64,000 bases of DNA from Blastococcus sp. TF02-09. GTDB taxonomy: Bacteria; Actinomycetota; Actinomycetes; Mycobacteriales; Geodermatophilaceae. The notes beneath the pieces are model-generated. The model saw only the letters and a program-made list of their open reading frames with translations. It was not told where the DNA came from and did not search any database. Where the stretch lies: NCBI RefSeq assembly GCF_003319105.1, contig NZ_QOHH01000013.1, positions 57,742 to 121,741 of the forward strand. Direction: 5' to 3'. Positions 25,577 to 33,029 of the stretch are shown here, piece by piece. A program made the translations under genes and the position numbers. The first letter of the stretch is position 1. Every line of letters begins with the position of its first letter.

Positions 25577-25918
25577 TCAGGAGCGCACGAGGCGGGCGAT
25601 GGCTTCGGAGGCCTCGCGGACCTTCTCGTCGGCCTCGCGGCCACCGGCGCGGGCGGCGGCGACCACGCAGTGGCTCAGGTGCTCCTCCAGCAGGCCGAGG
25701 GAGACCGCCTGGAGCGCCTTGGTCATGGCCGAGACCTGGGTGAGGATGTCGATGCAGTATTTCTCGTCCTCGACCATCCGCTGCAGGCCGCGTGCCTGTC
25801 CCTCGATCCGGCGCAGGCGCTTGAGGTACTCGTCCTTGCGGTGGATGTAGCCGTGCTGGTGGTCGGGCGACTCCTCGGCCGGCGCCGTCGTGGCGTCCGG
25901 CTGGTCGGGAGTGGTCAC
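25577..25918 (-). CDS. csoR: CsoR-type copper-sensing repressor
   Basis: 113 residues. A four-helix CsoR/RcnR fold with YLKRLRRIEGQARGLQRMVEDEKYCIDIL and LLEEHLSHCVV. The metal ligands Cys55, His80 and Cys84 follow the C-x-H-x3-C arrangement of Cu(I) CsoR rather than the nickel or persulfide types. The N-terminal tail (1-25) is polar and includes HQHGYIHRK. Copper binding releases it from the operator. Its own promoter region contains a C-rich dyad overlapping the -10 element (25968-25984), so autoregulation of csoR-copZ-copA is expected. Confidence 0.95.
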   Translation of the reverse strand: MTTPDQPDATTAPAEESPDHQHGYIHRKDEYLKRLRRIEGQARGLQRMVEDEKYCIDILTQVSAMTKALQAVSLGLLEEHLSHCVVAAARAGGREADEKVREASEAIARLVRS

Positions 25919-25965
25919 TGCGGTCCTCCTGATCGGGCGGTCCGGGTGTCGACCGCCCGCCAGGA

Positions 25966-25993
25966 ACTATACCCCCCTAGGGTTCCCGTGCAA
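25966..25993 (-). promoter_or_regulatory. csoR promoter with overlapping CsoR operator
   Basis: Read on the minus strand, TTGCAC (25993-25988), 16 bases, and TATAGT (25971-25966) form a good housekeeping promoter. A C-rich half-dyad, TATACCCCCCTAGGG on the plus strand (25968-25982), overlaps the -10 and matches known CsoR boxes in shape. It also overlaps the stop of the MerR-like gene. Confidence 0.7.
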
Positions 25994-26348
25994 TCGGTCC
26001 GCCGTCCCGCTCCACCTCGTCGGAGCGCCGGGAGGCTGCGTCGGCGCGGAGCCGGTCGGCGTCCGCGCGGGCGTCGGCGAGCTGGTCCTGCAGGTCGACG
26101 ATCGCCTCGGCCGAGGCGAGGGGGTGCCCGTCGTCGAGCAGGCCGCGCAGCCGGGCGGCCAGGCCGAGCTGGGTGCGGGAGTAGCGGCGGTGCCCACCGG
26201 CGGAGCGGGACGGCTGCAGGGCGCCCGAGGCATCGAGGCTGCGCAGGAAGGCGGCCTGCACGCCGAGCAGCTCGGCGGCCTGGCTCATCGTCAGCGCCGG
26301 GAAGTCGGGGTCGTCGAGGCGGTGCAGGGGGTCGCCGGCGTCGGTCAT
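25977..26348 (-). CDS. MerR-like HTH regulator beside hsp20
   Basis: 123 residues. The MerR-type helix-turn-helix is at 18-70 (LTMSQAAELLGVQAAFLRSLDASGALQPSRSAGGHRRYSR), with the family's RS-GGHRRY wing. A coiled dimerisation helix follows (IVDLQDQLADARADADRLRADA). No metal-binding Cys is present, so it is of the HspR-like heat-shock type rather than a metal sensor. It is transcribed after hsp20 but a strong hairpin separates them. The 3' end carries the csoR promoter. Confidence 0.82.
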   Translation of the reverse strand: MTDAGDPLHRLDDPDFPALTMSQAAELLGVQAAFLRSLDASGALQPSRSAGGHRRYSRTQLGLAARLRGLLDDGHPLASAEAIVDLQDQLADARADADRLRADAASRRSDEVERDGGPIAREP

Positions 26349-26382
26349 CGCCGTCTCCTCCGGATCGGGGTGCGGGGAAGAG

Positions 26383-26417
26383 CGGAGGGGCCGGACCCGC
26401 CGGGTCCGGCCCCTCCG
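26383..26417 (-). terminator. 16-base-pair hairpin between hsp20 and the MerR-like gene
   Basis: Arms 26383-26398 and 26402-26417 pair perfectly around GCC, 11 bases past the hsp20 stop, followed on the plus side by TTG. It would end most hsp20 transcripts and leave a low, uncoupled level of the regulator. Confidence 0.7.
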
Positions 26418-26427
26418 GTTGCCGTCG

Positions 26428-26928
26428 TCAGTTCGTGACGGCCTCGTGCTCCGTGTCGGGCGCGTCGCCCTCGATGGTGCGGGGCTCCACCGCCGCCGGG
26501 GTGTCGGCGCGGGTGACGGTGATCTTGCGGGCCCGGGCCTTCTCGGCGACCGGGATGCTCACCGTGAGCACGCCGTCGTGGTAGCTGGCCTCGAGCCGGT
26601 CGGTGTCCAGGCTGCGGCCCAGGACCAGCTGTCGGGTGTAGCTGCCGTAGGGCCGCTCGGCGGCGACCCACTCCGCGTTCTCCAGGTGCGGGACCGAGCG
26701 CTCCGCGCTGATGGTCAGCGTGGTGCCCTCGACCGACAGGTCGATCGAGCCCGGGTCGACGCCGGGGAGGTCGAAGTGGGCGACGAAGTTGTCGCCGACC
26801 TTGTAGGCGTCCATCGGCATGCCCGACAGCGGGCGGGCGGTCATCGAGCCGGATCGCCCGGTCAGCTGGTCCAGCGCGCGGAAGGCGGCGGACGTGGCGG
26901 CGAACGGGTCGTAGGCGGTCAGCATCAT
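26428..26928 (-). CDS. hsp20: Hsp20/alpha-crystallin small heat-shock protein
   Basis: 166 residues from ATG with GGAGGT upstream. The alpha-crystallin domain covers about 38-140: MDAYKVGDNFVAHFDLPGVDPGSIDLSVEGTTLTISAERS, then GSYTRQLVLGRSLDTDRLEASYHDGVLTVSIPVAEKARARKI. The LPGV and DGVLTVSIP motifs are typical, and the conserved A-x-x-x-n-G-V-L core is complete. An acidic C-terminal tail follows. It binds unfolding proteins in the cytosol. Regulation probably involves the MerR-like gene downstream and the dyad at 26981-26998. Confidence 0.95.
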   Translation of the reverse strand: MMLTAYDPFAATSAAFRALDQLTGRSGSMTARPLSGMPMDAYKVGDNFVAHFDLPGVDPGSIDLSVEGTTLTISAERSVPHLENAEWVAAERPYGSYTRQLVLGRSLDTDRLEASYHDGVLTVSIPVAEKARARKITVTRADTPAAVEPRTIEGDAPDTEHEAVTN

Positions 26929-26980
26929 GGATCGATACCTCCGGGGTCTCGCTGGTGTGTTCGCTGCCCGAGGAGTGAAC

Positions 26981-26998
26981 CTCTAGTGGCGACTGGAG
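26981..26998 (-). promoter_or_regulatory. Candidate operator upstream of hsp20
   Basis: CTCTAGT-N4-ACTGGAG at 26981-26998 is an imperfect dyad 53-70 bases before the hsp20 start. Its half-sites recall the CTTGAGT/ACTCAAG sites used by HspR, but spacing is shorter, so the link to the MerR-like protein is tentative. Confidence 0.4.
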
Positions 26999-27029
26999 AT
27001 TACCTCGGTCGAGCACCGGAGTAAACGTC

Positions 27030-27698
27030 TCAGTGCGTCGGATGTTCCCGCTTCCAGGCGGCGCTCAGGGCGCTGCTCCGGGAGATCGCCGCGGCGATCG
27101 CGAGCGGGACGAGGCCGAGGACCGCGGTGGTCCAGAGGCTGTTCCCGGTGCCGGCCGCCGGCGACTCCCGCGAGTGCAGGAGCGACCAGCCCAGGCCGAA
27201 CAGCGGCAGGGTGACGACGCCGGTGCCCAGCGCCGCGGCGACCGCTCGGGCGACCCCCAGGTTCCGCGCGGCGAGGCCGGTCACCAGCGCCGGGACGAAG
27301 GTGAAGGCCCAGTGGAGGACCGGGATGACCGCGCCGGTCTCGAACTCGGCGTCGGCGGCCAGGACGAGCGCGTTCCACACCAGCGCCGCGGCGGCGAGCA
27401 GCGACACTGCCAGCCAGACCAGGAGCACCGGGTCCCGGGGCCGGAGGGCGGCGTCCCGCGCGGTCACGGCGGCGCCGACGAGCAGGCAGATCGCCGTCAG
27501 GCCCAGCACCAGCGCGGTGAGCGACGAGGGCACGGCTGCGACCTGGAAGCCGCCTTGCGCCCGCTCGGGCACCGCCCAGTCACGCTGCCCGACGAGGACC
27601 GCCACGACGGTGAGGACCGCGATCGCCACGACGGTCGCCCGGGGAAGCCAGGGTCCGGCCGGTCGGGGGTCCGAGGCGGAGGGCGCGGCCGGGTCCAT
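27030..27698 (-). CDS. Six-segment integral membrane protein of unknown function
   Basis: 222 residues from the ATG at 27698 (an in-frame ATG at 27755 is possible but adds sequence rich in Arg upstream of the polar head). Six hydrophobic segments: near 20-40, 58-78, 90-110, 120-140, 150-170 and 190-210. EFETGAVIPVLHWAFTFVPALVTGLAARN lies between the third and fifth. No known motif. Divergent from the STAS gene at 27779. Confidence 0.6.
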   Translation of the reverse strand: MDPAAPSASDPRPAGPWLPRATVVAIAVLTVVAVLVGQRDWAVPERAQGGFQVAAVPSSLTALVLGLTAICLLVGAAVTARDAALRPRDPVLLVWLAVSLLAAAALVWNALVLAADAEFETGAVIPVLHWAFTFVPALVTGLAARNLGVARAVAAALGTGVVTLPLFGLGWSLLHSRESPAAGTGNSLWTTAVLGLVPLAIAAAISRSSALSAAWKREHPTH

Positions 27699-27778
27699 GG
27701 CGCGGAGCCTGGCAGAGCGCGGGTCGGCGACGAGGACGGCGCGCGTGAACTCCACGCGACCGGGGCAGTGAGCACCGC

Positions 27779-28201
27779 ATGGCCGAGAGCGCAGCGCAGA
27801 GCCCCGGGCAGGAGGACGAGCCGCAGGTGCGCGTCGCCGTCGACGGCGACGTCGTGTCGGTGACCGTCGAGGGCGAGCTCACCGAGGCCGCCCGCCGGCC
27901 GCTGGTGCGGGTCCTGACCGAGGAGCTGCTGTCCCGGCAGCCGCTGCGGCGGGTCGAGCTGGTGCTCGGCCGCGTCCCCTACATGAACTCCGCCGGCATC
28001 GCCGTGCTGGTGCAGCTGCAGCGCATGGCCGCTCCCAAGGGCGTGGACGTGGCGCTGGTGACGCCGTCGGCCGCGGTGGCCCGGCCGCTCCAGCTGACCG
28101 GGCTCTGGCACCGGTTCCCGATCCTGGACGCGAACGGCGCGGAGGTCGCCTCGGTCATCTCGCCCACCGGCCCCAGCGGGAGCCCGCGCGAGCACAGCTG
28201 A
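27779..28201 (+). CDS. STAS-domain anti-sigma factor antagonist-like protein
   Basis: 140 residues. A single STAS domain (about 15-125) with RVEL(V)LGRVPYMNSAGIAVLVQLQRMAAPKGVDVALV. Ser71 in MNSAG aligns with the phosphorylated serine of SpoIIAA and RsbV, with Asn in place of the usual Asp. In partner-switching systems the unphosphorylated form captures an anti-sigma kinase. No kinase or sigma gene is adjacent; the SpoIIE phosphatase at 10994 is a candidate partner. An unstructured polar tail follows the domain. Confidence 0.82.
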   Translation: MAESAAQSPGQEDEPQVRVAVDGDVVSVTVEGELTEAARRPLVRVLTEELLSRQPLRRVELVLGRVPYMNSAGIAVLVQLQRMAAPKGVDVALVTPSAAVARPLQLTGLWHRFPILDANGAEVASVISPTGPSGSPREHS

Positions 28202-28249
28202 CCCGGTGTCGGAGGCCGCCGTCGCGCGGCGGGCTCCTAGCCTGACCGG

Positions 28250-29518
28250 GTGCCCCCCAGCCACTCGCACAGCCACGGACCCGACCCCGACGCACCGCCG
28301 CCCAGCCCCGAGACGGTCCGCCTGCGCCGCCGTGCCGTGTGGCTGATGCTGCTGTTCCTCGTGCCCGTGGGCCTGGCGACCGTGGTGGGCCTGTTCGTCC
28401 TGTGGCCCACCGGCGAGCCGACCCGCGCCGAGCAGGTCGCCGCCACCTACCTGCCGCCCGGGACGACCTACCCCGAGGGTGAGGTGGTGTCGCTCGAGGA
28501 GTTCGACTGCGGCAACCCCGACCGGCCCGCGACCTGCGCCCGGGCGGTCGTGGAGGTCCTCGACGGCGAGGGGGCGGGCGACTTCCAGCAGATCGAGCTG
28601 GACGCCGTGGTCGTCGCCAACGGGGTGGAGGAGGGCGACACCCTGGTCCTCACCCGCGACACCTCGGCCGAGGACGGGGCGACGTACGGGTTCTACGATT
28701 ACGCCCGCGGAGCTCCGATGATCACGCTGGCGGTCGCCTTCGCCGTCGTCGTCGGGCTGGTGGCGCGGTGGCGCGGCCTGGCCTCGCTGGTGGGCCTCGG
28801 TTTCGCCTTCTTCATCATGCTGCAGTTCATGCTGCCCGGCCTGCTGTCGGAGTCCTCGCCGACCATGGTCGCCCTGGTCGGCTCCGCGGCGATCATGTTC
28901 GTCGTCCTGTACCTCGCCCACGGCTTCACCGCCCGGACGACGACGGCGCTGATCGGCACGCTGTTCGGGCTCTTCCTGGTCGCCGTCCTCGGGTCGCTGT
29001 CGGTGTCGGCCGCCCGGCTGACCGGGCTGACCAGCGAGGACACGACCACGCTCAACAACTACGACCCGACCCTGAGCTTCTCCGGCCTGGTCCTCGCCGG
29101 GATCGTCGTCGCCGGGCTCGGCGTCCTCAACGACGTGACCATCACGCAGGCCTCGGCCGTGTGGCAGCTGCACGAGGTCGACCAGGGGATGACCTGGCGC
29201 ACGCTGTACGACCGGGGCATGGCGGTCGGCCGCGACCACATCGCCTCGACCGTCTACACGATCGTCTTCGCCTACGCGGGCGCCGCCCTGCCGCTGCTGC
29301 TGCTCTTCGAGCTCTACAACCAGCCGTGGGACGTCGTCCTCACCTCCTCGGCCCTCGCCGAGGAGGTCATCCGGACCCTGGTGGGCTCGATCGCCCTGGT
29401 GCTGGCGGTGCCGGTGACGACGGCGGTCGGCGCGTTCTTCGCCAAGGCCGCGGGCACCTCCGCCGGCGAGGCGACCGAGCGCCGGATGACCGCGCTGCGC
29501 GCCCGGTTCGCCCGGTGA
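28250..29518 (+). CDS. YibE/F-family membrane protein
   Basis: 422 residues from GTG. A His-containing head (SHSHSHGPDPDA) and one membrane helix precede an extracellular domain (about 60-150). Seven or so helices follow: MITLAVAFAVVVGLVARWRG, ASLVGLGFAFFIMLQFMLPGLL, AIMFVVLYLAHGFTARTTTALIGTL, GVLNDVTITQASAVWQLHE and the rest, which match the YibE/F family. Function is unknown; transport has been proposed for relatives. The TGA overlaps a possible start of the methyltransferase gene (29515). Confidence 0.9.
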   Translation: MPPSHSHSHGPDPDAPPPSPETVRLRRRAVWLMLLFLVPVGLATVVGLFVLWPTGEPTRAEQVAATYLPPGTTYPEGEVVSLEEFDCGNPDRPATCARAVVEVLDGEGAGDFQQIELDAVVVANGVEEGDTLVLTRDTSAEDGATYGFYDYARGAPMITLAVAFAVVVGLVARWRGLASLVGLGFAFFIMLQFMLPGLLSESSPTMVALVGSAAIMFVVLYLAHGFTARTTTALIGTLFGLFLVAVLGSLSVSAARLTGLTSEDTTTLNNYDPTLSFSGLVLAGIVVAGLGVLNDVTITQASAVWQLHEVDQGMTWRTLYDRGMAVGRDHIASTVYTIVFAYAGAALPLLLLFELYNQPWDVVLTSSALAEEVIRTLVGSIALVLAVPVTTAVGAFFAKAAGTSAGEATERRMTALRARFAR

Positions 29519-29532
29519 GCCAAGCTGTAGGC

Positions 29533-30150
29533 GTGTCCGACCTTCTGGAAGCCGCCTCCGCCGCCCCCGGGTTCATGCCCGACGACGAGGGCCGTGCCCT
29601 GTACGAGGTGGCCCGCACCGTCGCCGTCCCCGGTCCGCTGCTGGAGGTCGGCAGCTGGATGGGCCGGTCGGCGCTCTACCTGGCCGCCGCCGCGCGGGAG
29701 ACCGGCCGGCAGGTGATCACCGTCGACCACCACCGCGGCTCCGAGGAGCACCAGCCCGGGTGGGAGTACCACGACCCGTCGCTGGTCGATCCCGCCGTCG
29801 GGCTGATCGACACGCTGCCCCGCTTCCGGCAGACCATCGCCACCGCCGGCGCCGAGGACGTCGTCGTCGCGATCGTCACCCGCTCCGAGGTGCTCGCACC
29901 GCTGTGGAGCACGCCGCTGGCGCTGCTGTTCCTCGACGGCAGCCACACCGAGGAGTCCGCGCGCCGAGACCAGGACGCCTGGGTGGCCAAGCTCGCCGTC
30001 GGCGGCACCCTCGCCATCCACGACGTCTTCCCCGACCCGGCCGACGGCGGCCAGGCGCCCTACGGCGTCTACACCCGCGTGCTGGAGTCCGGCGACTTCA
30101 CCGAGCTGCCCGGCGTCGGCTCGATGCGGCTGCTGCGGCGCGACCGATGA
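29533..30150 (+). CDS. Class I SAM-dependent methyltransferase-like protein
   Basis: 205 residues from GTG 29533; the in-frame GTG 29515 overlapping the YibE/F stop would add six residues. LLEVGSWMGRSALYLAAAARETGRQVITVDHHRGSEEHQPGW gives the SAM-binding glycine loop and the acidic end of strand beta-2. LALLFLDGSHTEESARRDQDAW and GGTLAIHDVFPDP match the O-methyltransferase/class I (Methyltransf_24) pattern. Substrate unknown. Overlaps the DksA-like gene by four bases (ATGA). Confidence 0.8.
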   Translation: MSDLLEAASAAPGFMPDDEGRALYEVARTVAVPGPLLEVGSWMGRSALYLAAAARETGRQVITVDHHRGSEEHQPGWEYHDPSLVDPAVGLIDTLPRFRQTIATAGAEDVVVAIVTRSEVLAPLWSTPLALLFLDGSHTEESARRDQDAWVAKLAVGGTLAIHDVFPDPADGGQAPYGVYTRVLESGDFTELPGVGSMRLLRRDR

Positions 30151-30485
30151 GCGCGCGGGACGCCGACGCGCTCGCCGCCGAGCGGGCCGCGGCGCTGGCG
30201 CAGATCGAGGCACTGACCCGGGAGTTCGACGAGGTGGTGGCCGCGTCGAAGGCGTCCAACGCCGACGACGAGCACGACCCCGAGGGTGCCACCATCGCCT
30301 TCGAGCGGCAGCAGGTCGCGGCACTGCTCGACCAGGCCCGGCGGCGGCTGGCCGACGTCGACGCCGCGGTCACCGCCGTGGAGGCCGGCACCTACGGCCG
30401 CTGCGAGACCTGCGGCCGGCCCATCGCGGCCGAGCGGCTGGCCGCCCGCCCCGCGGCGCGCACCTGCATCGACTGCGCCCGCTGA
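30147..30485 (+). CDS. TraR/DksA-type C4 zinc-finger protein
   Basis: 112 residues. A coiled-coil (about 10-80) ends in VDAAVTAVEAGTYGRCETCGRPIAAERLAARPAARTCIDCAR. The four cysteines (CETC ... CIDC) form the DksA/TraR zinc finger. The acidic tip of the coiled coil, DDEHDPEGATIAFERQQ, resembles the DxxDxA region that reaches the RNA polymerase secondary channel. Likely a transcription modulator. It is translationally coupled to the methyltransferase gene upstream. Confidence 0.87.
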   Translation: MSARDADALAAERAAALAQIEALTREFDEVVAASKASNADDEHDPEGATIAFERQQVAALLDQARRRLADVDAAVTAVEAGTYGRCETCGRPIAAERLAARPAARTCIDCAR

Positions 30486-30580
30486 GTCCTTCTCCCGGCG
30501 GGATGTCGAGAACACCCGCGCGGCTCCGTCCCCGGGGTGCACGCGGCCAGAATGGCCGAACATCACCGGAGGAGAGTCCG

Positions 30581-30988
30581 ATGGCCAAGTACCTGCTGCT
30601 CAAGCACTACCGCGGCGCCCCGACCGAGCCCGGCTTCGAGCCGATGGACCGGTGGACGCCGGAGGAGATCACGGCGCACATCCAGTACATGACCGACTTC
30701 GCCGACCGGCTGCGCGAGGCCGGCGAGTTCGTCGGGGAGAACGCGCTGGCGCCCGACGGGATGTGGGTCCGCTACGACGGCGAGGGCCGTCCGCCGGTCA
30801 CCGACGGGCCGTTCGCCGAGACCAAGGACCTGATCGCCGGGTACATGATCATCGACGTCGACGGGCCGGAGCGGGCCATCGAGCTGGCCGGTGAGCTGTC
30901 GGCGGCGCCGGGCAAGGACGGCAAGCCGATCCACGAGTGGCTCGAGGTCCGCCCCCTGTACGGCGAGCCCTCGCTCGTCGCGGAGTGA
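30581..30988 (+). CDS. YCII/DGPF-domain protein paired with the ECF sigma factor
   Basis: 135 residues from ATG with GGAGGAG 5-11 bases upstream. One YCII-related (DGPF) domain: MAKYLLLKHYRG at the start, then PVTDGPFAETKDLIAGYMIIDV with the diagnostic DGPF motif, and a C-terminal EWLEVRPLYG strand. Such proteins are the constant genomic partners of ECF42 sigma factors; their biochemical role is unknown. The stop overlaps the sigma gene start (GTGA), arguing for equal expression. Confidence 0.92.
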   Translation: MAKYLLLKHYRGAPTEPGFEPMDRWTPEEITAHIQYMTDFADRLREAGEFVGENALAPDGMWVRYDGEGRPPVTDGPFAETKDLIAGYMIIDVDGPERAIELAGELSAAPGKDGKPIHEWLEVRPLYGEPSLVAE

Positions 30989-32142
30989 CCGTGCCGCTCG
31001 ACGAGGCCCTGGTGAGGAGCCTCGTGCCGGGCGTGCTCGGCGTCCTCGTCCGCCGCGGAGCCGACTTCGCGGCGGCCGAGGACGCCGTCCAGGAGGCGCT
31101 GGTCGAGGTGGTCCGGGTGTGGCCGGCCGACCCGCCGCGGGACCCGACGGGCTGGCTGGTCACCGTCGCGTGGCGCCGGTTCCTCGACGCGACCCGCTCG
31201 GAGGCCGCCCGTCGCCGGCGGGAGGAGCGCGTCGAGGAGGAGCCGGCGCCCGGCCCGGTGCCCGAGGCCGACGAGACGCTGCAGCTCTACTTCCTGTGCG
31301 CACACCCGTCCCTGTCGCCGTCGTCGGCGGTCGCGCTGACGCTGCGCGCCGTCGGCGGGCTGACCACGCGGCAGATCGCCGAGGCCTACCTCGTGCCCGA
31401 GGCGACGATGGCGCAGCGGATCAGCCGGGCGAAGCGGACCATCGCCGGCGCTCGGCTCGACCGGCCCGGCGACGTCGGCACCGTGCTGCGGGTCCTCTAC
31501 CTCGTGTTCAACGAGGGCTACTCCGGGGACGTCGACCTGGTCGCCGAGGCCATCCGGCTCTGCCGGCAGCTCCGGGCGGCGCTGGACCACCCGGAGGTGG
31601 CCGGCCTGCTCGCCCTGATGCTGCTGCACGCGGCCCGGCGCCCGGCGCGCACGGCGCCCGACGGGAGCCTGGTGCCGCTGGCGGCCCAGGACCGCAGCCG
31701 CTGGGACACCACGGCGATCGCCGAGGGCGTGCAGATCCTGCAGACGGCGCTGTCGCGGGACCGGCTGGGGGAGTACCAGGTGCAGGCCGCCATCGCCGCC
31801 CTGCACGCCGACGCCCGCAGCGCCGCGGAGACCGACTGGGTGCAGATCGTCGAGTGGTACGACGAGCTGGTGCGGCTCACCGGCAGCCCGGTCGTCCGGC
31901 TCAACCGCGTGGTCGCGGTCGCCGAGTCCGACGGGCCCCGCGCCGGGCTTGCCGCGCTCGCCGAGCTGGCCCCGGGCCTGCCCCGGTACGCCGCCGTCGC
32001 GGCCTACCTGCACGAGCGCGACGGCGACCCGGCCACCGCGGCCCGGCTCTACGCCGAGGCGGCGCGGTCGGCGACCAGCCTCCCCGAGCGCGACCACCTG
32101 ACCCGCGAGGCGGCCCGCCTCCGCGCGGCTCAGCTCACGTAG
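30985..32142 (+). CDS. ECF42-type RNA polymerase sigma factor
   Basis: 385 residues from a GTG overlapping the YCII gene. Region 2 is at the N-terminus (AAEDAVQEALVEVVRVWPADPPRDPTGWLVTVAWRRFLD), then region 4 at about 120-170 (ALTLRAVGGLTTRQIAEAYLVPEATMAQRISRAKRTI). A long helical C-terminal extension follows, with RVLYLVFNEGYSG, LHADARSAAETDW and IVEWYDELVRLTGSPVVRLNRVVAVAE. This extension and the DGPF partner define the ECF42 group. No anti-sigma factor gene is present; the extension is thought to control activity. Ends 13 bases inside the convergent GT2 gene. Confidence 0.93.
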   Translation: MTVPLDEALVRSLVPGVLGVLVRRGADFAAAEDAVQEALVEVVRVWPADPPRDPTGWLVTVAWRRFLDATRSEAARRRREERVEEEPAPGPVPEADETLQLYFLCAHPSLSPSSAVALTLRAVGGLTTRQIAEAYLVPEATMAQRISRAKRTIAGARLDRPGDVGTVLRVLYLVFNEGYSGDVDLVAEAIRLCRQLRAALDHPEVAGLLALMLLHAARRPARTAPDGSLVPLAAQDRSRWDTTAIAEGVQILQTALSRDRLGEYQVQAAIAALHADARSAAETDWVQIVEWYDELVRLTGSPVVRLNRVVAVAESDGPRAGLAALAELAPGLPRYAAVAAYLHERDGDPATAARLYAEAARSATSLPERDHLTREAARLRAAQLT

Positions 32143-33029
32143 CGGCGGGCGGTGGAGCTGCGCTGCGCCGCCTCGAGCGCGGCGAAGCGGGCCTCGGCGT
32201 GCGGGGGCAGCACCCGGCGCTCGCGCAGCACCCAGGGCAGCCCGCGGACGGCGGCGAGCAGGGCCGCCGCGGTGATCCGGTCGCGCGGCACGGTGCGCAG
32301 CAGGTGCACGGTGCGGCGCAGCGCGGGGCGCAGCGGGCGGCGCAGCCACGTCGTCCACAGGGTGTTGCGGATGCCGTCGCGGCGGCGCCGGTGCGCGTCG
32401 CGGGCGCGGCTGGCCCGGTGGTGCACGGTGAGGGCCGGGAGGTAGCAGAGCTCCCAGCCGCGGGCGGCCAGGTCGCCGGCCATGAGCTCCTCCTCGCCGC
32501 CCAGCCAGAGCCGCTCGGAGAATCCGCCGACCTCCTGGAAGGCCGACCGCCGCAGCACGGAGGCGCCGGCGAGGAAGGAGCCCAGCGCCGGCCCGGGCAG
32601 CCACTCGGCGCCGCGCACAGGGGAGTCGCGCAGCTCGGGGACGATCGGGTCCTCGCGGCCGCCGGGCTCGACCAGGATCCGCGCGGTGACGACGGCCAGG
32701 CGCGGGTGGGCGTCGAGGGCATCGGCGGCGGTCCGCAGCGAGCCGGGGTCCCACCAGGTGTCGTCGTCGCAGAAGGCGACGTAGGGGGTGGCCAGCCGGG
32801 CGACGCCGACGTTGCGGCCGGTCGCGCCCAGGTTGACCGGGCTGGCCACGAGCTCGGCGGCCGGGAAGCGCTGCCGCACCGCCTCGGCGGTGCCGTCGGT
32901 CGAGCCGTTGTCCACGACGACGACGTGCGGCTGCTCCGGCAGGGCGAGCAGCCGGTCCAGCGCGCCGAGCACCTCGTCGCGCCGCTGGTGGGTGATGACC
33001 ACGACGGCCACCCGCGGGTCCTCGTTCAC
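32130..33029 (-). CDS. Family 2 glycosyltransferase
   Basis: 299 residues from GTG overlapping the next GT2 stop. GT-A fold: VAVVVITHQRRDEVLGALDRL, HVVVVDNGSTDGTAE, the DxD-like metal site CDDDTWWDPGS near 90-100, and a GLxGGEEELMAGDLAARGWE motif near 175-190 where ED-type catalytic acid is expected. There is no membrane helix, but the basic C-terminal 100 residues could rest on the membrane. Nucleotide-sugar donor and acceptor unknown. Terminal gene of a five-gene operon. Confidence 0.9.
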   Translation of the reverse strand: MNEDPRVAVVVITHQRRDEVLGALDRLLALPEQPHVVVVDNGSTDGTAEAVRQRFPAAELVASPVNLGATGRNVGVARLATPYVAFCDDDTWWDPGSLRTAADALDAHPRLAVVTARILVEPGGREDPIVPELRDSPVRGAEWLPGPALGSFLAGASVLRRSAFQEVGGFSERLWLGGEEELMAGDLAARGWELCYLPALTVHHRASRARDAHRRRRDGIRNTLWTTWLRRPLRPALRRTVHLLRTVPRDRITAAALLAAVRGLPWVLRERRVLPPHAEARFAALEAAQRSSTARRYVS

